This document shows, one piece after another, positions 1-6,263 of a stretch of 18,327 bases of DNA. The notes under the pieces were generated by a model that searched no databases, had not been told where the DNA came from, and was given only the letters and a program-made list of their open reading frames with translations. Position 1 is the first letter of the stretch; each line of letters opens with the position of its first letter. The DNA comes from Lentisphaerota bacterium (GTDB lineage: Bacteria; Verrucomicrobiota; Kiritimatiellia; RFP12; UBA1067): the NCBI GenBank assembly GCA_022839525.1, contig JALHET010000031.1:1-18327 (forward strand), written 5' to 3'. Made by a program: the position numbers and the translations under genes.

Positions 1-1073
1 AGGCGGCCATGGTGGCGATCAGCGCCTCCCCCTTGTCCGGCGCCTCCCGCAGCGGGCGGAGGATCCACAGCGCCTCCTCCTCCGCCTCCGGCGCCGATAT
101 TGAGCATGCGGATATCGGAATCGGAACCTTCATAGAAATTGAGCGTGCCCGAGAGGATTTCGCAGGTGCAGTTGACGTTGGGAAGGAGTTTGCCGCCGTT
201 GTAGACATTGATCACGGAATCAGGCGAACCGATGCGGAACCCCCCACCGAGCGCCGCCGTACCGTGGAGGTTCAGGATGCCGACGCCGTGCTGCGCGCGC
301 GATGCATTGCTATCCATGCCGCCGAAGACCATCCGCGGACCGAAAGAGGAGATGGCGATCTCGGTCTCCTGAACCGTACCGGCGGGATAGACGAATTTGG
401 CATAGGCAGACGTCCTGATCGTGCTGCCTGCGGCGACTTCGACGATGCCGGTCGAGCCCGCGCTGGAACCGATCTTGAACTGCGCGGTCGCTGGATACGC
501 GACGCCCGAGTGCGCAAAGTTGATGGTGCCGTTCTCGACATTGAGCCGCGTGAGATTGCCCCAGTTGCCCGGGAAGTTGTTGATGCGCGAGAGAAGCTGC
601 ACCGTCGCGCCGCCCTTCACGGTCACCGTCTGCTCGGCCGTTTTAAGGTTGGAATCGGACGGGCCTGCGGCGAAGGAAAGACTGTTCGTGAACGTGCCGC
701 CGTTGATGACGAGATCGGCGCCGTCATAGAGCTCGAACTTGCGCGAGTAGGTCTCGCCGCCCGCGAAGGTGATCTTGGTGCGGCCGTCGACATCCTCGGC
801 CGTCACCGTCGCGGTGTTGAGCCGGAGACCATAATCCTCGTTCCCGCCGTAGTCACTGATCTGGTTCTCGGTCCACGCGCGGAGAGCCTGCGAACCCGCT
901 GCGGAAAGCACCGTGAAGGAGGTTTGCGTCGAAACGCCCGACGGCGCATCGAGCGTGACACTTGAACCCGCTCCGGGCTGCAGCGTCTCGCTGAAAGACC
1001 CGGTATCGGCATAAACGTAAAGAACGGCCGCAAACACGCCCGCCACTCCCGTCATCCGCATGATTGTCTTCAT
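1..1073 (-). CDS. Exported beta-solenoid (autotransporter-like) protein, 5' part
   Basis: Partial gene entering from its start at 1073 and leaving through the left edge, about 357 codons with no stop. The ATG follows an AAGGAAAA-type ribosome binding site, and the N-terminus (MKTIMRMTGVAGVFAAVLYVYA) is a signal peptide. The rest is a Gly/Ser/Thr/Asn-rich repetitive beta-strand sequence with phrases such as DLVINGGTFTNS, TVTVKGGATVQL, LNVENGTINF and ILNLHGTAALGGG. This is the pattern of autotransporter-associated beta-strand repeats and related giant surface proteins of PVC bacteria. No catalytic motif is visible; a surface or adhesive role is inference. Copy A of a structured repeat lies 58 bases upstream. 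In the last ~100 bases (plus coordinates 1-105) the frame becomes a Gly/Pro/His-rich run with poor third-position GC, while a neighbouring frame becomes strongly coding-like, so the end of this reading is doubtful. Confidence 0.75.
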   Translation of the reverse strand, partial: MKTIMRMTGVAGVFAAVLYVYADTGSFSETLQPGAGSSVTLDAPSGVSTQTSFTVLSAAGSQALRAWTENQISDYGGNEDYGLRLNTATVTAEDVDGRTKITFAGGETYSRKFELYDGADLVINGGTFTNSLSFAAGPSDSNLKTAEQTVTVKGGATVQLLSRINNFPGNWGNLTRLNVENGTINFAHSGVAYPATAQFKIGSSAGSTGIVEVAAGSTIRTSAYAKFVYPAGTVQETEIAISSFGPRMVFGGMDSNASRAQHGVGILNLHGTAALGGGFRIGSPDSVINVYNGGKLLPNVNCTCEILSGTLNFYEGSDSDIRMLNIGAGGGGGGAVDPPPAAGGAGQGGGADRHHGR

Positions 1074-1388
1074 CGTCTGTTTTCCTTTTTTGATTGCCGT
1101 TTATGACATTCACCTTGCGACATGTTCGTGCCTTATCGGCCGATAAGGCCAATAAAAAACACGTTGTTTTTCGCACGAAGACACGAAGGGCACGAAGGGG
1201 AATGGATGGTCATGGAAAACGTTGTGTCCTTTGAGCCTTTGTGTGAGATTGAGTTGGATTGCGGGTTTTGTCCACGTTAGTAGTGTACTATACCTTTCCG
1301 GATCATCAACGGGGAAAATCCGTTTTTCATTCCCTTACGCCTCCTCACCGCCGCTGACCGGCCCGGGAGACATCCCGTAGTCCAGTGA
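1074..1388. other. Intergenic region with repeat copy A and a dyad
   Basis: These 315 bases separate the DUF4838 gene (ends at 1389) from the start of the beta-solenoid gene (1073), both on the minus strand. I see no credible coding frame. The region holds a structured repeat (1131-1243) and a perfect dyad TAGTA-GTG-TACTA (1278-1290) overlapping a TATAGT minus-strand -10-like hexamer. It also holds a weak hairpin AACGG/CCGTT followed by T residues near 1308-1327, which on the plus strand resembles a terminator although no plus-strand gene precedes it. Confidence 0.6.
1131..1243 (-). repeat. Structured intergenic repeat, copy A
   Basis: Read on the minus strand, this is an imperfect inverted repeat (arms 1243-1220 and 1197-1174, about 24 bases each, 17 of 24 matching, with four of the differences being G-U compatible). 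It is built from CACAAAGG/CACGAAG-like units of period 8-9. A block conserved with copy B follows, containing CAACGTGTTTTTTATTGG and the perfect 18-base palindrome CCTTATCGGCCGATAAGG at 1131-1148. Copy B lies at 9361-9470. Both copies point toward the start codon of a gene for an exported beta-helical protein. Short tandem CACGAAG-type units are, to my knowledge, widespread in bacterial intergenic DNA; the attached palindrome block is what makes this pair distinctive. Confidence 0.75.
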
Positions 1389-3722
1389 TCACTTGCCCTT
1401 CGGCGGCGGGACGCGCTTCAGGGCGAGGCGGTCGATCGAGACCTCGCCTTCGGTCGCCTTCACCGAGACCCACCACTCGTACCAGTTCGGGTTCACCGGC
1501 AGTCCGTCCGCGAGGATGTACCAGGGGCGGAGCGAGAAGCTGTTGAGCCACGACCCCGGATACCAGAAGCCGGTGTTGGGGCCGACCTTCGCGACGCCGA
1601 GCTTCACCCAGTGGTAGACACCGTCGGCGGGAACCGTCTCGGGCGTGATCTTCCAGGTGCCGCAGACCTCCTTGAGCTGGAAATCGTACGCGCCGCACGG
1701 CATCGGCAGTTTTTTCACGTCCTTCGCCATCTGGGTGTAGCCGCACTCGGAGGCCGTGTCGTCCTTGAAGTTGTAGCGGCTCTGGCTCAGGTAGTTAACG
1801 CAGATGAGGTCGTCGGACGACACGTCCTTGAGTTCGGGCGGCAGCTCTTTGAAGCGGAGCGCCACGACCGCGAGCTTCTCGTCGAACTTCTTCAGGTACG
1901 TGCCGCGCTCCTTCGGTTCGATGAGCGCGTACTTCGCCAACTCGCCGGCGAGCCGGCGGTACTCGTCCTTCACTTTCAGGAATTTCGCCTTCTGCAGCGG
2001 CTCCTTGCGGAGAATCGCGTACATGCGCGCGTAGACGGAGAGGAGCGGGCGGATGAGACGGCCCTTGAGGACCGCGTCCTTACCGGCCTTCGCGTAGGCC
2101 GTTTCAAAGAGCTTTGTGAGCGTCTCCATCGTCGCGAGGTCAAGCCAGGGGATGTTGCGGTTGTGCCAGTCGGCCGGCTCCGTCGCGTGGCGCGCCTTGA
2201 TCTCGCCGCGGATGAGGTCGACCGCCGCACGCATCTCGCCCGCCGCCGCACCGTAAGCGCGGCAGAATTCGTCGACGAGCTTCTCGACGTCCTCGCCGGG
2301 ATTCTCATAAACGCGGCTCCAGACATAGGTGTTGAGTTCATAGAACGGCTGCCCGTGGTATTCGCTCTCCATGAACACGTTCGGGATATTGCTCTTCGCG
2401 AAGAGCTTCGCGTCCGCGGCGATCGCATCGACCGAGACCTCGGGAAAGGCGTCCGTATAGAGCATGTAATCCCAGACCTCGATGTTTTTCGTCAGCCTTA
2501 TCCAGTCGCCGAGTTCCTCGGCCTGTTTCATATTGAAGTGCCCGGGCGTCTCGAGCGGGAGCGTGTGGTCAGAATGGCTGTAAACGTCGCACCACCAGAT
2601 GACGACGTTCGGCTCGACCGTGATCGTGCCCGGCTTCGGCGCGCATTCCGTCGAGACGTAGGCGAAGGTGCGGATCTGCACGTCAGGGTATTTCTTCCGG
2701 ATATCGCGCGCGAGACGGTTGACGAACTCGAGTTGGAGTCCCGCGTCGCCGCCCTCGGAATGTCCGCCCGGAACACGGTTGTACTTCGCGATCACGTTCT
2801 TGCAGTTCTCGCAGCAGCAGAGGAACGAGGAGTTGTCGAGCTGCGTGAAGTCGTAGATGCACGGGTAGTCCGTCGGATTCGCCTTGCGGTCCGCCTCGAC
2901 GAAACGCTCGAGCGACTCGAGGCAGATGCGGTAGGTGTCGGGGTTCGTGAAGCAGAGCTGGCTCTGGGAGTTCGGCACGCCGTGGCGCTTGCCGTCCGGC
3001 CCGACGCAGAAGTACTCGGGATGGTCCTTGAAGTATTTCGCGGGGTCACAGTAGGCGAACTGGCTGTGACAGCCGGGCGTACGGTGCGAGACGCGGTAGT
3101 TGTTCTCGATCGACCGCGTGTCGTCATTGAGGTTGTTCATGCGCGAATAGCGTTCCCAGAGCGGCTTGATCGTCGGATAGATATTGCCGTTGTACATCGC
3201 GTGGTAGATGTGATGTTTGTAGACCGCGGGACGCACCGTACGCTCGCCCGTAGGGATCGTTGCCTCGGAATCGGGAACGAAGGTGTCGTGCCCGTCCTGG
3301 AAATAGACGTGGTAGTCGAGTTCGCGCGTGAGGAAGTCCCGCACGCCCCCGCGAAGCCCCCAGGGCGTCTTCGCGAAGATGAAGCCGCGGCCCGCCTCGT
3401 TCCGGACGCACCAGTCGCCGTTACGCATCTCATCGCCCGTGAGGCCAGCGGCTGCGGCCGCAGCGGTTTTCCCGAGATAAATCTTCGCCTTTGCGTCCGC
3501 CGGCTCGACCCCCTCCTCGAAGACGGGGATCTTTGCGCCGCATTTCGCGGAAAGCGCACCGGCGAAATCGTCCGCGGCGCGCTTCAGATCTGCGGCGGTC
3601 TTCTTGTCCGCGCTCTTCTGCACGACGACGACCACGTCCGCAAGACGGTAGGCGGTGGGTTCCGGGTTGCTTGCCAGACATCCGGCAAGCGCCAGCATTG
3701 CGAGTGAGAGATAGTTTTTCAT
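1389..3722 (-). CDS. DUF4838 domain lipoprotein, probable glycoside-hydrolase-like
   Basis: A 777-residue protein. I chose the start at 3722 over the longer frame (to 3794) because it gives a clean lipoprotein signal (MKNYLSLAMLALAGC, lipobox LAGC at residues 12-15) preceded by GAAGA. The N-terminal ~150 residues resemble the alpha/beta domain found before catalytic barrels in hexosaminidase- and glucuronidase-like enzymes (WGLRGGVRDFL, DYHVYFQDGHDTFVP). The central ~400 residues have DUF4838 features: HPEYFCVGPDGKR, the CCCENC cysteine cluster, an acidic YDFTQLDNS segment, WWCDVYSHSDH and WDYMLYTDAFPE. The C-terminus (about 620-777) looks like a beta-rich accessory domain with many aromatics. 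Such proteins sit in polysaccharide-utilisation regions and are thought to be glycosidases, but the substrate cannot be read here. It is likely anchored on the periplasmic or outer-surface side. Confidence 0.88.
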   Translation of the reverse strand: MKNYLSLAMLALAGCLASNPEPTAYRLADVVVVVQKSADKKTAADLKRAADDFAGALSAKCGAKIPVFEEGVEPADAKAKIYLGKTAAAAAAGLTGDEMRNGDWCVRNEAGRGFIFAKTPWGLRGGVRDFLTRELDYHVYFQDGHDTFVPDSEATIPTGERTVRPAVYKHHIYHAMYNGNIYPTIKPLWERYSRMNNLNDDTRSIENNYRVSHRTPGCHSQFAYCDPAKYFKDHPEYFCVGPDGKRHGVPNSQSQLCFTNPDTYRICLESLERFVEADRKANPTDYPCIYDFTQLDNSSFLCCCENCKNVIAKYNRVPGGHSEGGDAGLQLEFVNRLARDIRKKYPDVQIRTFAYVSTECAPKPGTITVEPNVVIWWCDVYSHSDHTLPLETPGHFNMKQAEELGDWIRLTKNIEVWDYMLYTDAFPEVSVDAIAADAKLFAKSNIPNVFMESEYHGQPFYELNTYVWSRVYENPGEDVEKLVDEFCRAYGAAAGEMRAAVDLIRGEIKARHATEPADWHNRNIPWLDLATMETLTKLFETAYAKAGKDAVLKGRLIRPLLSVYARMYAILRKEPLQKAKFLKVKDEYRRLAGELAKYALIEPKERGTYLKKFDEKLAVVALRFKELPPELKDVSSDDLICVNYLSQSRYNFKDDTASECGYTQMAKDVKKLPMPCGAYDFQLKEVCGTWKITPETVPADGVYHWVKLGVAKVGPNTGFWYPGSWLNSFSLRPWYILADGLPVNPNWYEWWVSVKATEGEVSIDRLALKRVPPPKGK

Positions 3723-3737
3723 GTTTTCTTCACGAAT

Positions 3738-3767
3738 AGCATACACCAGACTGAGGCAGATCGTCCA
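3738..3767 (-). promoter_or_regulatory. Weak candidate promoter for the DUF4838 gene
   Basis: On the minus strand TGGACG (3767-3762) and TATGCT (3743-3738) are separated by 18 bases and lie just upstream of the start at 3722. Both hexamers match consensus at only about four of six positions, so this is tentative. Confidence 0.3.
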
Positions 3768-3838
3768 GTGGATTCCCGCAGGGCTTCCGGACAAGGGCGC
3801 AAGGAAGCGAAGGCGGACATGCGATTACGTTTCCGGGA

Positions 3839-3868
3839 TTGACTGTTTTCACTCCCTCCGCATAATAT
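3839..3868 (+). promoter_or_regulatory. Sigma70-type promoter for the phosphoesterase gene
   Basis: TTGACT (3839-3844) and TAATAT (3863-3868) are separated by 18 bases, giving a predicted start near 3875 and a ~50-base leader before the ATG at 3928. An inverted repeat CATAAT-N7-ATTATG (3861-3879) covers the -10 box and the start site, the position expected of a repressor operator. The promoter is seen in the sequence; operator function is inference. Confidence 0.65.
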
Positions 3869-3927
3869 GGCACATTATGGAAACCGGTGTGTTTCCGGGC
3901 CTGTGGGATGGTAGTGAGGAGATCATT

Positions 3928-5199
3928 ATGCAAACGAGAAGGGGGTTTATCGGGGGTGTGGCGGCGGTGTTTGGCCTTGCCGGGTGTCAGTCGACGGGAA
4001 AGGTCGCGGCCAAGCCCGATCTCACGTTCGGCGTCATCAGCGACACCCACGTGACCACACCGGAATCGACCGCCCGGTTGCGCGAGGCGCTCCGTTATTT
4101 CAGGCGGCGCGGCGCCGATGCGGTCGTGATCGCAGGCGACCTTGTCGACTGGGGCCTCAGGAGCGAGCTTAAATGTTTTTCGGACGCATGGAAAGACGAG
4201 ATGGCCGGAACCGGCATCGTGCCGCTGATGTGCACGGGCAATCACGATTATGACGGCTGGTGGTATGGCGACATGACGCTCGACATGCACATGCAGGGCT
4301 ATTCTGAGGACGAGGCCTTGTGCGATCTGGGTATGCGCAAATGTTGGGAGGAGATGTTCGAAGAGCAGTTCGGCGAGATTCGCCGCCGTACCATCAAGGG
4401 TTACACCTTCATCAGTGCGGAGTTCAACTGGAAGGGAAACACCTGTGACGACGCAATGGTCGCCAAATGGTTCAACAGCCATGCGGATGAACTGAAGACG
4501 TCGGGCCGGCCTTTTTTCTTTTTCCGCCACATGCCGATTCCGGGCGCGGCGGCGGGCGCGTCCCCAGACGACAACGCCAACCCGTTGAAAAAAACGCTCG
4601 ACGGGTTTGCCGACTGTTTCGCGTTCACCGGGCATACACACCGGACGCTCAACGACGAGCGCTCGATCTGGCAAGACGGCTTCACGGCGGTTTCGGTTCC
4701 GTCGCTAAGCTACACCTCGGTTCCCCGGGGATATGACAACGGTTCCGACAGCCGCAAAGGCGACTCGAAACTAGGGATGCGCCGGATACCTTCACGCGAA
4801 AACCTCGAACAGCCGCAAGGCTTTTTTGTCTCGGTCTATCCGGATCGGGTGGAGATCAAACGCTACGACTTTGGCGAGCGCGCGGATATTGCCGATCCCT
4901 GGATCGTGCCGAAGGGCGAAAAGCCCTATGCGTTCGAGGCGCATCAGAACCGGACGCCGGTTCCTCAGTTCCCCGATGGAGCAACCGTCCGGACGTTTGT
5001 GACCAACGGCGACACCCGGAACGGGCGCTGGACGATTTTCATGACGCTGGAATTCCCGGCTGCCAAGGCGACGGGCCTACGACTACGAGGTTCGGGCCGA
5101 GATGACGGACGGAACCGTGGCGGCGGTCAAGCGATTCCTGTCGCCGACGTTTCATCGTGCCTACTGGCGGGATGCCGGCGTGCTCCGTTTCGACTTTGA
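3928..5199 (+). CDS. Calcineurin-like phosphoesterase lipoprotein (C-terminus frameshifted)
   Basis: The start at 3928 has a GAGGAG ribosome binding site and gives a twin-arginine lipoprotein signal (TRRGFIGG, then LAGC at residues 17-20); in-frame codons further upstream lack these. Metallophosphoesterase motifs appear in order: SDTH (38-41), GDLVDWG (70-76), GNHDYDG (104-110), RHMP (H201) and GHTH (235-238), so the bimetal active site looks complete. The natural substrate (phosphomonoester, diester or nucleotide) cannot be deduced. After the catalytic domain a beta-sandwich-like region begins. Around 5077 the frame breaks: this reading continues with an Arg/Gly-rich tail to a stop at 5199, while the proper continuation lies one base off (5078-5341). 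The gene is divergent from the DUF4838 gene and has its own promoter at 3839-3868. Confidence 0.85.
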   Translation: MQTRRGFIGGVAAVFGLAGCQSTGKVAAKPDLTFGVISDTHVTTPESTARLREALRYFRRRGADAVVIAGDLVDWGLRSELKCFSDAWKDEMAGTGIVPLMCTGNHDYDGWWYGDMTLDMHMQGYSEDEALCDLGMRKCWEEMFEEQFGEIRRRTIKGYTFISAEFNWKGNTCDDAMVAKWFNSHADELKTSGRPFFFFRHMPIPGAAAGASPDDNANPLKKTLDGFADCFAFTGHTHRTLNDERSIWQDGFTAVSVPSLSYTSVPRGYDNGSDSRKGDSKLGMRRIPSRENLEQPQGFFVSVYPDRVEIKRYDFGERADIADPWIVPKGEKPYAFEAHQNRTPVPQFPDGATVRTFVTNGDTRNGRWTIFMTLEFPAAKATGLRLRGSGRDDGRNRGGGQAIPVADVSSCLLAGCRRAPFRL

Positions 5200-5341
5200 C
5201 GGGATGTCGTTGCCGGACAACGGGGACTATCGGCTGAGGGTCTATCCGCGGAATAGTTTTGGAGCGGCAGGACGTCCTATTGCCTCGCGTGTCTTTTCCC
5301 CGAAGCCGGGCAAAGAAAAGCCGCAGAAAAAGCCTGGCTGA
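5078..5341 (+). pseudogene. Out-of-frame C-terminal part of the phosphoesterase
   Basis: This segment continues the phosphoesterase in the next frame: YDYEVRAEMTDGTVAAVKRF, then RFDFDGMSLPDNGDYRLRVYP, ending with a Lys/Pro-rich tail and TGA at 5339-5341. Removing one base in ACGGGCCTACGACTAC (5071-5086) would give an uninterrupted protein reading ...KATG-YDYEVRAEM... of about 470 residues. The sequence resembles a C-terminal Ig-like or fibronectin-like beta-sandwich. An internal ATG at 5102 exists, but I see no ribosome binding site or independent function for it. Either the gene is really frameshifted or the assembly has a one-base error. Confidence 0.7.
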
Positions 5342-5452
5342 TGGATCGCTCAGGGGGCGTGTGTGCCGCAAAGTTGGTAAAGGGGATGCGGCAACGGGAG
5401 GGGTGTCCGCATGAAACCGTATGCGTGTGGGTTTTGTTGACGGTTTGGGTTT

Positions 5453-6250
5453 TTGGATCGGAATGTGTATTCGTTGCCGTTGCGACGCGAGATCAGTTCC
5501 GTGCTGTATTTTCTGCGTGGGCAGGCGAAGGGGGTCAAGGTCGGGTTGGACATCGGGTTCACGAACGCCGGCGTGAGCAGGATCCTGCGGCAGGAGGGCG
5601 GGTACTGGATGAGCGTGGAGCCGACTCCGCAACGGCAGGCCTTGGTGGCTGCGGCACTCGGGGACGAGACGGTGTTGTGCGCGGGGCCGGACGGCGAGTT
5701 GCCGTTCGAGGACAAGCAGTTTGATGTGGTGGTGGTGTCGCACGGGACGTTGCCGGGCGGGGCGGCTACCCGCAGGGCGATCCGGGAGTGCCACCGCGTG
5801 CTGAAGGCGGGGGGGCATTTCATCCTGACGGTCGAGTACCGCAAACGGTTCGGCGTCGCGGCCGCCCTCAACCGTCAGCGGGTGGTTTCGGGCGCGGGCG
5901 AACGTTACAACGCGGGCGAGGTGTTCCAATTGCTGAAAGACGGTTTCGACGTCTTGGATTTCCGGCACACCTGCCGGTTCTGGGTGCAGATGGTGCGCCA
6001 GTGGGTGGACCGGCGTCAGGAGGCGCGCGCGGGGGGGGACTTCTGGCTGCGGGTGCTCTATGGGGTCGCGCTCGTGTTGGACGCGCCGCTCTTCCTGACC
6101 CGGGGGTACCAGATGACGGTTTACGGGCGGCGCAAGGGATGGCGCGAGAAATACTCGCGGGTGATTGCGGGAACCACGCCCGTGTCGGATGCGATGCTGT
6201 TCAACCCGCGCCGCGAAAGCAGCAACGTTTCGTTCGCGAAATACAAATAG
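5453..6250 (+). CDS. Class I SAM-dependent methyltransferase
   Basis: A 265-residue protein when read from TTG at 5453, the only usable start after an in-frame TGA at 5438-5440. Motif I is LDIGFTNAGVSRIL (about 32-45), diverging from the usual GxGxG loop. The motif II/IV region is LPFEDKQFDVVVVSHGTL (83-100), and RVLKAGGHFILTVEYR (115-130) is typical of the Methyltransf_11 group. The C-terminal half has a hydrophobic stretch (LYGVALVLDAPLFLT) that may contact a membrane or lipid acceptor. The acceptor is unknown. The 5' end is odd: a strong GGGAGG site precedes an ATG at 5411 that is in frame but runs into TGA after nine codons. The Sel1-repeat gene follows after 13 bases, suggesting co-transcription. 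Confidence 0.75.
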   Translation: MDRNVYSLPLRREISSVLYFLRGQAKGVKVGLDIGFTNAGVSRILRQEGGYWMSVEPTPQRQALVAAALGDETVLCAGPDGELPFEDKQFDVVVVSHGTLPGGAATRRAIRECHRVLKAGGHFILTVEYRKRFGVAAALNRQRVVSGAGERYNAGEVFQLLKDGFDVLDFRHTCRFWVQMVRQWVDRRQEARAGGDFWLRVLYGVALVLDAPLFLTRGYQMTVYGRRKGWREKYSRVIAGTTPVSDAMLFNPRRESSNVSFAKYK

Positions 6251-6263
6251 GCTTTCAGGCGTC

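Noticed and set aside
1..965. A 318-residue plus-strand open frame at the left edge
   Set aside because: It mirrors the minus-strand beta-solenoid gene, which has a signal peptide and ribosome binding site; the plus reading has no motif.
1131..1243. CRISPR array suggested by the short CACGAAG-type repeats
   Set aside because: The units are 8-9 bases with no spacers and form an inverted repeat; no cas genes are present.
1611..3707. A 698-residue plus-strand open frame opposite the DUF4838 gene
   Set aside because: Its composition is Arg/Val/Asp/Leu-rich without motifs, as expected for the antisense of a GC-rich gene. The minus-strand frame has clear family features and a lipoprotein signal.
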